64,000 nt of DNA. It comes from Epsilonproteobacteria bacterium UBA4036 (GTDB taxonomy: Bacteria; Campylobacterota; Campylobacteria; Campylobacterales; Arcobacteraceae). Shown here piece by piece: positions 25,465 to 32,496 of the stretch. Where the stretch lies: assembly GCA_002382325.1 (NCBI GenBank), contig DGAG01000018.1:1-64000 (forward strand), read 5' to 3'. The translations under genes and the position numbers were made by a program. The notes beneath the pieces were generated by a model, which saw only the letters and a list, made by a program, of their open reading frames with translations, had not been told where the DNA came from and searched no databases. Positions within the stretch are counted from its first letter, which is position 1; every line of letters starts with the position of its first letter.

Positions 25465-26373
25465 TTTAAAACTTATTATAATCCCCACCGTTGCAATGGA
25501 AAGCAGTGTTTGTACGGTGATAATAGAGGACATCAATTTCAAATCACCGCCCAGTTGTCGAGCCAAGATATAACTCGAACTCGCCGTTGGCATGGACGCA
25601 AACAGTATGAGCACCCATAAAGCTTCGTAACTTATGGTAAACAAAGAAGCTACTCCTACAATCACCAAAGGAAAAATCACCAGTTTTAAAACAACGGATA
25701 AAAAGAGTTCATATTTTGCACTGCTGATGTGCGATAACTCCAATCCTACCCCCACCGATAAAAGCCCCATTGGTAAGGCTGCTGCACTTAAAATTGCCAA
25801 GGTTTTTATCACTACAATGGGCAAATCTAAGGAACTTACATTCAGTATTCCTCCAATTAAACATGCCACAATCAAAGGGTTGGTAAAAATCGATTTTAGA
25901 AATTTTAAAAATTTCAAATCCTCTTTGTTGATAAAATATGAAAATGCCCCAATGCACAAAAAATTGATAAACGGTATCGCAAAAGCAATCAACACCGCCG
26001 CAATCACCAATCCAGCATCCCCTAAAAGGGCATCAATGAGCGCTAAAAAAACATAAGTGTTAAACCGAATGGAGCCTTGAATAACCGAGGTAAATGCCCG
26101 TTTTTCAATTGTTTTAAAATAGCCCAACACTAAGGTCAGCACCAACATCAGCACCAAAGCAAAAATCGCTGTAAGTACCACATCAAAACTGTTAATGCCA
26201 CTTAAATTGGCTGTTGCCAGTTTATAAATCAATAACGAAGGGAAAAGCACATAATAGGTAAATCGGTCCATCATCGGCCAAAATTCTAAGGAAGGAAAGG
26301 AAACCCGCTTAAAAATATACCCCAAAGAAATCAGCATAAAAATTGGAATAAGTGTTGTAATAATGTTTTGCAT
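25462..26373 (-). CDS. AEC-family transporter (auxin efflux carrier/malate permease type)
   Basis: An integral membrane protein of 303 residues with about ten hydrophobic segments, beginning IITTLIPIFMLISLGYIFKR, the typical AEC opening. Helix-breaking prolines and the segment FASMPTASSSYILARQLGGD near the C-terminus match this family. Bacterial members export or import small carboxylates such as malate or malonate; the substrate here is not evident. It is a monocistronic-looking gene. Confidence 0.8.
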   Translation of the reverse strand: MQNIITTLIPIFMLISLGYIFKRVSFPSLEFWPMMDRFTYYVLFPSLLIYKLATANLSGINSFDVVLTAIFALVLMLVLTLVLGYFKTIEKRAFTSVIQGSIRFNTYVFLALIDALLGDAGLVIAAVLIAFAIPFINFLCIGAFSYFINKEDLKFLKFLKSIFTNPLIVACLIGGILNVSSLDLPIVVIKTLAILSAAALPMGLLSVGVGLELSHISSAKYELFLSVVLKLVIFPLVIVGVASLFTISYEALWVLILFASMPTASSSYILARQLGGDLKLMSSIITVQTLLSIATVGIIISFK

Positions 26374-26434
26374 GAAGCCTCTTTAAAAAGTGATTATACC
26401 ACAGAATTTATAACGATTAAGAAGTAATGTGTCT

Positions 26435-26731
26435 TTAACTTTCACTGTTTAACTGGTTAAAACGACACTCTTTAAGATTGTCTTGGCAGGCTTTAGAAAA
26501 CATCTCTTGAGCTTTTTGTCGGCTCGGACGAATACCTTGCCCGTGCTTATACATCACTGCAAGATTGTAACACCCTTGTTTGTTGCCCTCTTGACACGAA
26601 AGATCAAATAAGTTTAAAGCAATATGATACTGCCCCTTTTTATACTCCATAAGCCCTTTATCAAACTCATCACCCCATACACTCATAGGTAACAACAGTA
26701 AGAAAAAAAGTGCAAGAGTACGTTTCATCAT
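26435..26731 (-). CDS. Secreted small Sel1/TPR-like repeat protein
   Basis: A 98-residue protein with a signal peptide (about residues 1-18, ending SVWG) and two Sel1-like repeats: residues about 22-45 and the more typical GCYNLAVMYKHGQGIRPSRQ (about 49-80). Four cysteines at roughly 36-residue spacing suggest disulfide-linked helical hairpins as in Helicobacter cysteine-rich proteins (Hcp). I chose the ATG-ATG pair at 26731 because AAGGA directly precedes it; a TTG start five codons upstream would include that ribosome binding site. Likely a periplasmic protein-protein interaction module. Confidence 0.78.
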   Translation of the reverse strand: MMKRTLALFFLLLLPMSVWGDEFDKGLMEYKKGQYHIALNLFDLSCQEGNKQGCYNLAVMYKHGQGIRPSRQKAQEMFSKACQDNLKECRFNQLNSES

Positions 26732-26817
26732 AAGGTTCCTTTTCAAATTGAGCTTAATTGTATCAAAATTATGATTAAAAAAGATTTTTATCTATATGAT
26801 ATAAATATAATCACTCT

Positions 26818-27057
26818 TTATTTGAAAAATTCAGAAATATCCACATCTAATACAAATGCAATTTTTCCCAGATGTTCAAGATTAAAATGGTAATTTTTAT
26901 AATAAATCTCAGCATAAGATATTACACTCACACTTTTATGTCCTATTGCTTGAGATAACGCCAATTGACTTATCCCTTTTTCTTGTCTTATTCTTTTTAC
27001 ATTATTTCCAATTCTTTTGTGAAACTCATTTACGTTGAAATTATCAACATCTTTCAT
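26818..27057 (-). CDS. XRE-family helix-turn-helix regulator
   Basis: A 79-residue cytosolic DNA-binding protein consisting almost entirely of an HTH_3 domain: IGNNVKRIRQEKGISQLALSQAIGHKSVSVISYAE, with the helix-turn-helix over about residues 25-50, and an ending VLDVDISEFFK typical of phage-repressor-like XRE proteins. The ATG at 27057 is preceded by AAGG at suitable spacing. It is transcribed away from a 76-codon ORF across a perfect 16-bp palindrome, so autoregulation and control of that ORF are likely. Confidence 0.85.
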   Translation of the reverse strand: MKDVDNFNVNEFHKRIGNNVKRIRQEKGISQLALSQAIGHKSVSVISYAEIYYKNYHFNLEHLGKIAFVLDVDISEFFK

Positions 27058-27115
27058 TTTTTGCCTTATCAATATAAGTTATGATTAATTTTATATGGTT
27101 ATAATAATTTCAACA

Positions 27116-27131
27116 ACTTATTATAATAAGT
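27116..27131. promoter_or_regulatory. Perfect 16-bp palindrome, probable XRE operator
   Basis: ACTTATTATAATAAGT is a perfect palindrome located between the divergent XRE gene (start 27057) and the small ORF (start 27171). It also contains TATAAT, so it may overlap a -10 box. A related half-site (ATAAGT) occurs at 27074-27079. Symmetry and location are seen directly; binding by the XRE protein is inferred. Confidence 0.55.
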
Positions 27132-27170
27132 CAATAAAGTCACTTGATTTTTTAAAAAGGAAGAAATGAG

Positions 27171-27401
27171 ATGAACAACATTTTAGAATTATTAAAATCA
27201 GTAGATATTCAATCAAATATTGTTTACAATAAAATCATTAAAAACACTCATTCTATTTTAATCGTCAAATCATCTTTTTCAAATTCTACGGTACGAGAAA
27301 TAAAAGAATTGGTAACAATTTATGAACAGTTTTATTCTCATAAAAATATAAAAATTGATGTCTTGGCAAATGGTGATATTTTAATACAAAAGCTTCAGTG
27401 A
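27171..27401 (+). CDS. Small protein of unknown function next to XRE regulator
   Basis: A 76-residue ORF with a good AAGGAAG ribosome binding site and ATG start. I recognise no family. The sequence has no signal peptide, transmembrane helix or cysteine; it alternates hydrophobic and charged residues (ILIVKSSFSNSTVREIKELV, then KIDVLANGDILIQKLQ), compatible with a small alpha/beta fold. Divergent arrangement with a repressor-like gene across a palindrome recalls regulated small modules, but no toxin or phage motif is present. Probably real because of the ribosome binding site and isolation. Confidence 0.55.
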   Translation: MNNILELLKSVDIQSNIVYNKIIKNTHSILIVKSSFSNSTVREIKELVTIYEQFYSHKNIKIDVLANGDILIQKLQ

Positions 27402-27423
27402 ATAACTGACAAATTAAGAAGAG

Positions 27424-27464
27424 AAAAAAGCTTATAGCCACTTAATTAAGCTACAAACTTTTTT
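27424..27464 (-). terminator. Terminator between the small ORF and nfo, probably serving nfo
   Basis: Fifteen-base arms (27424-27438 and 27450-27464) match at 13 positions. The two mismatches become G-U pairs only in the minus-strand transcript, which favours termination of nfo mRNA; A6 and T6 at the two ends allow action in both directions. The rest of the 27402-27495 gap is featureless. Confidence 0.6.
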
Positions 27465-27495
27465 AATTAAAAGAAAAATACAGATAAATTCTTTT

Positions 27496-28344
27496 TTATG
27501 GCTTCTTTACTAAATTATAAAGCGCCTCAATTTCTTGAGCCCAAATTGTTTCATCAATGGTTTCTAAAATCAAAGGAATATCGTCCATTCTTTCATCGCT
27601 CATTATAAAGCCAAACGCATCCCAACCGATTTTTCCTACGCCTAAGCTATCATGTCTATCTACTTTGCTTCCAAGGTCGGGTTTAGAGTCATTTAAGTGC
27701 ATTCCCATAAGATACTTTCGTCCTACAATTTGGTCAAACTCTTTCCATGTGTTATCATAGGCTTCCCTTGTACGAATATCGTAACCTGCGGTAAACATAT
27801 GGCACGTATCGATACATACTCCTACTCTGGATTTATCTTCTATTTTATCAATAATATACGCCAAATGTTCGAATTTGTACCCTAAGTTACTGCCTTGTCC
27901 TGCGGTGTTTTCGATGACCATTTTGACATTTTGAGTCGCATCAATCGCAAAATTAAGTGATGATGCAATATTATCCAAACAGGCTTCTTCCGTTATTTTT
28001 CGCAAATGACTCCCTGGATGAAAGTTCAATCTGTCCAATCCTAACGTTTCACAACGTTGTATTTCACCTATAAAACTCTGTAAAGATTTTTCACGTGCCT
28101 CAGCTTCGGGATGACCTAAATTGATTAAATAACTGTCATGGGGTAAAATATGTTTCACTTGAATTTGACTTTTCTCTAACTCTTCAAACCACTTATCGAT
28201 GGTCTTTGTATCCAACTCTTTGGCACTCCATTGCCGTTGATTTTTCGTAAACAAAGCAAACGCTTTTGCACCAATTGCTACGGCATTAATGGGGGCATTA
28301 AATACCCCTCCACTGGCACTAACATGCGCACCTACAAATTTCAT
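27496..28344 (-). CDS. nfo: Endonuclease IV (AP endonuclease)
   Basis: Cleaves DNA 5' of abasic sites in base excision repair, with three zinc ions in a TIM barrel. At 282 residues it is the typical length. Signatures are VGAHVSASGGV at the start, LPHDSYLINLGHP, RLNFHPGSH, VIENTAGQG, GVCIDTCHMFTAGYD and MHLNDSKPDLGSKVDRHDSLG, which contain the metal-binding His, Glu and Asp residues. Expressed alone from the 141-bp upstream gap. Confidence 0.96.
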   Translation of the reverse strand: MKFVGAHVSASGGVFNAPINAVAIGAKAFALFTKNQRQWSAKELDTKTIDKWFEELEKSQIQVKHILPHDSYLINLGHPEAEAREKSLQSFIGEIQRCETLGLDRLNFHPGSHLRKITEEACLDNIASSLNFAIDATQNVKMVIENTAGQGSNLGYKFEHLAYIIDKIEDKSRVGVCIDTCHMFTAGYDIRTREAYDNTWKEFDQIVGRKYLMGMHLNDSKPDLGSKVDRHDSLGVGKIGWDAFGFIMSDERMDDIPLILETIDETIWAQEIEALYNLVKKP

Positions 28345-28488
28345 TTTTATCCTTATTTATTTTATTATTTTTTTATCTTAAAAATTATTTTTATGATTTA
28401 TTATCAAATATATGGTACAAAAATAGAACTTTAAAGCAAATATAATATACAATTTCCAAATAATGACAAAAAAGTTATAAGAGAATTG

Positions 28489-30453
28489 ATGAAAGAATCC
28501 ATGAATCAAAAAACAACCTATAAGAAATTAATCTTAAAAAGTATTATCGTTACTCTTTTAATTACTTTGGCAATTGCTTTTATCTACGCGCATGTAATGA
28601 AAAAAGAAGCCATCGAAACCTTAACCAAAGTCGATGCTAAAAAAACCACTCAATTGGTTTTTGAAACACTCTATTCTGCGATGTCAAAAGGATGGGACAA
28701 ACAAGATTTAGAGAATATTATAAAACGAGTCAATAACATCGACAAAGAAATGATTGTCAATGTGTACAGAAGCGAAGAAGTCGCCAAACAGTACGGAGAA
28801 ATTCAAAAAGATTTAGAAGCTCGTACTAAAAATCCTTTTGTCGGACGAGCTTTTGCACATGAAGAGATTTTTAACCTTATCGACGAATCCACCATTGAGT
28901 ACTTTTATCCTGTCGTTGCCAAACAAGAGTGTATGGCATGTCATACCACAGCACAAGTGGGCAATGTCTTAGGCGTCATTGAAATTTCTTATCCCATTGT
29001 GGATTTGAAAGTATCGCTTTCTTCATTGATTAACTTTTTTGTGGTCTTTGTGATTGCTTTTTCAGGTATTGTGTTTATTGCTTTGTTTATTAAACTCGAT
29101 AAACATTTGGTTAAGCCCATTAAAAACTTTGTGCAAAATGTCAATCAAATTTCCAATAACAAAGATATCACCCAACGAGTCAATGTTGAAAATGAAATCC
29201 ATGAAATCCACTCGATGCAAGAGGTGTTTAACAATATGTTGGACTCTTTGGAGTTTCAATTTTACAACGATGAACTTACAGGACTACCAAATCGAAAACG
29301 CCTTTTAGAAACAATTAGTAACAAGTCCAATGCCATTTTAATGATTTTAAATATTGATAAATTTCAAGAAATCAACGACTTATACGGAGAGAGCATCGGC
29401 GATGAAATTTTGAAAAATACCGCTCAATTGTTAAAAGAGTCTATTCCCGAAAATACCATTTTGTTTAAACTGCATGCCGATGAGTATGCCATTTATTACA
29501 AATCGGATTTGGATTATGAACAAATTTACAGTTTTGCTTTGTATTTAAATGATACCATTGAAAACAACACCTACTTGGCGAATAACTCAGAAGTGTTTAT
29601 CAATGCCACCATTGGAATTGCTTTTGGAAGCAACTTTTTATTAAATAATGCCGATATTGCAATGAAACTTGCCAAAAAGAAAAAGAAGAAGTTTTTAATT
29701 TATGATGCGTCCATGAATGTTGAGCATGAGTATGAACAAAATCTCAAATGGTCACAACGTATCAAAGATGCCATTTATCATGACAAAATAGCCCCTTTGT
29801 ATCAACCCATAGTTGACACTCAAACCAAAGAGATTGTGAAGTATGAAGCGCTTATTCGTATGATAGATGACAACGGCGAATACATTGCACCCACACACTT
29901 TTTAGAGTTAGCCAAAAAGAACAAACTCTACCCACAGCTTACTCGTATTATGTTGGACAAAGTTTTTACCAAATTCAAAAAATTACCGTATCAAGTGGCG
30001 ATTAATATCAGTGTTCAAGATATTCTTAACGATATGGTGCATAAGACCATTATTGAAAAGCTTCAAGAGTATAAACTGGGCGATCGTGTGGTTTTTGAAC
30101 TCATTGAATCAGAGGGCATTGAAAACTTCGAAGAAGTGAGTGATTTTATCAATGAAGTGAAAAGTTATGGGGCCAAAATCTCAATCGATGATTTTGGAAC
30201 AGGCTATTCAAATTTTGAGTATCTTATGAAACTCAAAGTCGATTACATCAAAATCGATGCTTCTATGATCAAAGATATTGATACCAATAAAAAATCTCAA
30301 CTGGTCACACAAACGATTTTGGACTTTGCAAAGAAAATGGGTATTGAAACCATTGCAGAATATATTCACTCTCAAAATGTTTACAATGCCGTTAAAAAAA
30401 TCGGTATCGATTACTCTCAAGGCTATTTTTTCGGAGAGCCTACAGAGCTTTAA
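28489..30453 (+). CDS. Haem-binding sensor GGDEF-EAL protein, probable c-di-GMP phosphodiesterase
   Basis: A 654-residue inner-membrane signalling protein. Order: transmembrane helix 1 (about 15-37), periplasmic domain (38-180) with a c-type haem motif CMACH (148-152), transmembrane helix 2 (about 180-201), HAMP linker (202-255), GGDEF domain (265-410) and EAL domain (420-654). The GGDEF signature is degenerate (HADEY at 329-333), so cyclase activity is doubtful. The EAL domain keeps YEALIR (452-457), NIS, FELIESEG and SIDDFGTGYSN, so c-di-GMP hydrolysis is expected. The haem domain resembles the Tll0287-like/DUF3365 sensors and could report redox, NO or O2. ATG at 28489 follows AAGAGAA. Confidence 0.85.
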   Translation: MKESMNQKTTYKKLILKSIIVTLLITLAIAFIYAHVMKKEAIETLTKVDAKKTTQLVFETLYSAMSKGWDKQDLENIIKRVNNIDKEMIVNVYRSEEVAKQYGEIQKDLEARTKNPFVGRAFAHEEIFNLIDESTIEYFYPVVAKQECMACHTTAQVGNVLGVIEISYPIVDLKVSLSSLINFFVVFVIAFSGIVFIALFIKLDKHLVKPIKNFVQNVNQISNNKDITQRVNVENEIHEIHSMQEVFNNMLDSLEFQFYNDELTGLPNRKRLLETISNKSNAILMILNIDKFQEINDLYGESIGDEILKNTAQLLKESIPENTILFKLHADEYAIYYKSDLDYEQIYSFALYLNDTIENNTYLANNSEVFINATIGIAFGSNFLLNNADIAMKLAKKKKKKFLIYDASMNVEHEYEQNLKWSQRIKDAIYHDKIAPLYQPIVDTQTKEIVKYEALIRMIDDNGEYIAPTHFLELAKKNKLYPQLTRIMLDKVFTKFKKLPYQVAINISVQDILNDMVHKTIIEKLQEYKLGDRVVFELIESEGIENFEEVSDFINEVKSYGAKISIDDFGTGYSNFEYLMKLKVDYIKIDASMIKDIDTNKKSQLVTQTILDFAKKMGIETIAEYIHSQNVYNAVKKIGIDYSQGYFFGEPTEL

Positions 30454-30501
30454 ATAACTCTTTGGTACACTTAAATCTTTAAAACTCCAAAAAGGTCTTA
30501 T

Positions 30502-31065
30502 ATGCTCATTGATTATACAAATTTAGATTCAAATAAACGCTACAAAATTATGTCCAATACGGTCATTCCAAGACCCATAGCTTGGATAGTTACCGAAGAT
30601 GAAGGCATTATAAATGCTGCTCCATTTTCTTATTTTACTCCACTTTCAAGCGACCCTGCCATTGTGGTTGTCTCTATTGGGCAAAAAGAACACGGTATTC
30701 CCAAAGATACCTTGCACAATATTATCAAACACAAAAAAGCCACGATTTGTTTTGTCAATGAAAACAATATTGAAGAAGTGAAATTGTGTGCCAATATGTT
30801 GGATAAAAATCAAAGTGAAATCACCACGTATGACATCAAAACTCAAACCATACTTGAGGATTTTCCTCCGATTATTGCTTCAACACAAACGGCACTGTTT
30901 TGTACTTTTTATGACAAAATAGACCTTCCAAGCCAAACCACACCCGTACTGCTTGAAATCAAATTTCAATATGCACAAGAGGGTGTTTTTAATGAACGAT
31001 TAGATGGTTTACCCGATAATATTGGGCGAACAGGTATTGTATTTAAAAAAATGGAAGATTTGTAA
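30502..31065 (+). CDS. Flavin reductase-like (FMN-binding split-barrel) protein
   Basis: A 187-residue cytosolic protein of the flavin reductase-like domain family. The conserved N-terminal segment IPRPIAWIVTEDEGIINAAPFSYFTPLSSDPAIVVVSIG (here residues 16-53, shown in two overlapping pieces in the family as RPxAW and NxAPFSxF) contacts FMN, and GLPDNIGRTG lies near the C-terminus. It probably binds FMN and moves reducing equivalents; substrate not predictable. AAAGG precedes the ATG. It converges with the next gene through a shared hairpin. Confidence 0.82.
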   Translation: MLIDYTNLDSNKRYKIMSNTVIPRPIAWIVTEDEGIINAAPFSYFTPLSSDPAIVVVSIGQKEHGIPKDTLHNIIKHKKATICFVNENNIEEVKLCANMLDKNQSEITTYDIKTQTILEDFPPIIASTQTALFCTFYDKIDLPSQTTPVLLEIKFQYAQEGVFNERLDGLPDNIGRTGIVFKKMEDL

Positions 31066-31066
31066 A

Positions 31067-31086
31067 AGTAGGACTTTCGTCCTACT
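31067..31086. terminator. Hairpin between convergent genes
   Basis: Perfect 8-bp stem AGTAGGAC/GTCCTACT with loop TTTC, located between the flavin reductase stop (31065) and the stop codon of the opposing gene (31082-31084), which it overlaps. It has only weak T runs. Likely shared transcript end. Confidence 0.5.
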
Positions 31087-31924
31087 CTACAATTTGATGC
31101 AATTTACTGCATTGTGAGAGATGTATTTCTGCTCCTGACATATCATTGATGATATCTTGAAAAGAGTGAAAGTGTGCATTATATACATAAACAAAAATCT
31201 CATCCCCTTTTTGTAAAAAGTTGGTTTTCCCAAACTCAGTGTATGCCGTAGCTCCTGCAGCAATCAGCAAGCCTTTTTTGCCTTCAATGTTTTGAATCAA
31301 TGGGCTTAACTCTTCTAAAGGTCCACAATCTTCTTGCGCATTAAACTTCTCTATCATCCACGTTTTTAGCTGCTCAAAGAAGTATGAGTATGAATTAACG
31401 GCACTTAGTGTCCCATAATCTTGTAAAATACCATCACGTCGTACAAATGAAGCGATGTGAAACTTATCTAAAATACCGTTTTTTGTGAATTCATCAATTT
31501 TAATAAACTCAGGAGAAATCCCTTTTGAAGCGTGCCCCCAATTCTTTTTGGTGCTCAGTTTACTGTCGTTTTGAATACGATTGGAACAGTCATTAAATGC
31601 ACTGAAATATTGAGGAACAATATCCAATAACTTCCCCTCTTTATACTTAAAATCACATATCAAAGCAACTTCAGCTTCAACTTGAAGTTGTTCAATCTCA
31701 TTGTGATTGATAATGTTATTACAAATAGGAAATTCTCCTAAAAAACTGGGGTGTTTTGGAATATAAAAAGGGAAAAGCCCTTTGGGTGCATCTTTCTCTT
31801 TTGTTTGTATTTGAGAAAAACCATCTGCTTCACCTGCTTCACCTAAATGATTTGCAAAGTTGCCAGCAACACCAAAACCTAAATAATCTTTTAAATCCTC
31901 TAACGAAAATGTATGTTTGTTCAT
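31082..31924 (-). CDS. Uncharacterised protein, possible fumarylacetoacetase-like fold
   Basis: A 280-residue cytosolic protein. From memory it resembles an uncharacterised family annotated as DUF5718 in Campylobacterota, which I cannot confirm. Visible features are LGFGVAGNFANHLGEAGEA near the N-terminus, the acidic-metal-like EAEVALICDF (about 83-92) which recalls the E-x-E/D metal site of fumarylacetoacetate hydrolases, GHASKGIS, and a C-terminal region with GKTNFLQKGDEIFVYVYN. No signal peptide or membrane helix. Enzyme function and substrate are unknown. Confidence 0.6.
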   Translation of the reverse strand: MNKHTFSLEDLKDYLGFGVAGNFANHLGEAGEADGFSQIQTKEKDAPKGLFPFYIPKHPSFLGEFPICNNIINHNEIEQLQVEAEVALICDFKYKEGKLLDIVPQYFSAFNDCSNRIQNDSKLSTKKNWGHASKGISPEFIKIDEFTKNGILDKFHIASFVRRDGILQDYGTLSAVNSYSYFFEQLKTWMIEKFNAQEDCGPLEELSPLIQNIEGKKGLLIAAGATAYTEFGKTNFLQKGDEIFVYVYNAHFHSFQDIINDMSGAEIHLSQCSKLHQIVE

Positions 31925-32042
31925 AATATTAACCTTGTGTTATAGAGTTAACAGAAGTTTTACAGTTGAGTTATATTTGGAGGATTTGTGTATAGTAGAA
32001 GTGAGAAAAGAGTCTCTGTTAGTTTTTAAATTTTTTTAACTT

Positions 32043-32138
32043 TTAACAGCGTCCACTATACTCTCCAATTTTGACGACCTTGACTAGCCCAAGGGCGACC
32101 GCGAGAGTGACGACGACTGTTTGCATCAGTTGTTTCAT
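32043..32138 (-). CDS. 31-codon hydrophobic peptide, candidate type I toxin
   Basis: A short ORF not normally annotated. The ATG (32138-32136) is preceded by AAAGGA (32150-32145) with six bases spacing. The peptide opens MKQLMQ, has one hydrophobic helix of about 18 residues (positions 4-22, dominated by Val, Leu and Ala with two Gly/Thr), then a basic-polar tail (KIGEYSGRC). Size and layout match membrane-acting type I toxins. Base composition is distinctly richer in G+C than the surroundings. It directly follows a 265-bp structured element whose closing stem ends seven bases before the ribosome binding site, as expected for a translationally silent toxin mRNA. No homologue is recognised by eye. 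A leader peptide or small membrane protein is the alternative. Confidence 0.5.
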   Translation of the reverse strand: MKQLMQTVVVTLAVALGLVKVVKIGEYSGRC

Positions 32139-32155
32139 TGTATGTCCTTTCAAAT

Positions 32156-32420
32156 GGGCACCTCTAAAAATTAGAATGCCTATAAATAGTACAGTAAGGT
32201 ATAAGGTTTTAAAAAAAAGAGGTAAAGGACTAGCCGTAGCTAATTCGAGACTCTTTTTTTTAAAAGATTGTGCCTTAATGTACTACCCTTGGGGCGACAA
32301 ATGAGTATTCCTATCTTAAAGAGTTTTAACTTGAATTACTAAAGTAGTCCTACTTTAAAACTCTTTAACCTAGAAACACTCCTTTGGCGTTTATAGGTGT
32401 TCTAATTTTTAGAGGTGCCC
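32156..32420. repeat. 265-bp element closed by 31-bp inverted repeats with nested stems
   Basis: The ends 32156-32186 and 32390-32420 are inverted copies matching at 29 of 31 positions, starting GGGCACCTCTAAAAATTAGA. Inside lie two further perfect stems: 15 bp (32207-32221 with 32251-32265, 29-nt loop containing TAGC-CGTA-GCTA) and 14 bp (32316-32329 with 32355-32368), the second capped by AGTAG/CTACT. This gives a three-way-junction fold. The two mismatches in the outer stem would be G-U pairs in a plus-strand RNA. No transposase, target-site duplication or known RNA-family motif is seen. It forms most of the leader of the 31-codon ORF on the minus strand. Confidence 0.85.
32193..32265 (+). 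ncRNA. Possible antisense RNA (antitoxin candidate)
   Basis: On the plus strand a TATAAA box at 32181-32186 would start a transcript near 32193, and the 15-bp stem 32207-32265 ending in CTCTTTTTTTT is a good intrinsic terminator. The product would be a roughly 70-nt RNA antisense to the leader of the 31-codon mRNA. It also contains GGACTAGCC, complementary to part of the peptide coding region (32082-32089 carries the same plus-strand GACTAGCC). Promoter strength is unknown and no -35 is evident, as is usual in this phylum. Confidence 0.35.
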
Positions 32421-32422
32421 TT

Positions 32423-32428
32423 AATATA
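32423..32428 (-). promoter_or_regulatory. Candidate -10 box for the structured mRNA
   Basis: On the minus strand TATATT (32428-32423), preceded by a T-rich tract, would place the transcription start within the first bases of the GGGCACC inverted repeat. The mRNA 5' end would thus be the first strand of the 31-bp stem. Confidence 0.4.
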
Positions 32429-32453
32429 GAAAAAGAGAATAACCTCTTTTTCT
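32428..32453 (-). terminator. Terminator of the CitE/MaoC operon
   Basis: Perfect 10-bp stem AGAAAAAGAG/CTCTTTTTCT with a 6-nt loop, 44 bp after the stop of the last gene of the cluster. The T-rich end is right next to the candidate -10 box of the structured element. Confidence 0.75.
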
Positions 32454-32496
32454 AAAAGTTTTCTTTAAATTTTTTGCTTATCTTTGCAAGCTAAGA

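Noticed and set aside
25634..26056. 140-codon frame antisense to the AEC transporter
   Set aside because: Serine/lysine-rich translation without domain, no ribosome binding site, fully inside a recognised gene.
26435..27401. Prophage or integrative element remnant around the XRE gene
   Set aside because: No integrase, att repeats, tRNA or phage structural genes nearby; flanking genes are ordinary chromosomal ones.
32071..32304. 77-codon plus-strand reading frame across the structured element
   Set aside because: No ribosome binding site, odd composition, and it runs through both the antisense of the better-supported 31-codon ORF and the outer and inner stems; it looks like a chance frame.
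32156..32420. tmRNA, 6S RNA, RNase P RNA or integron attC site
   Set aside because: No tag-peptide frame with CCA end, no RNase P or SRP core motifs, no core-site sequences of attC; the fold is a closed three-way junction unlike these.
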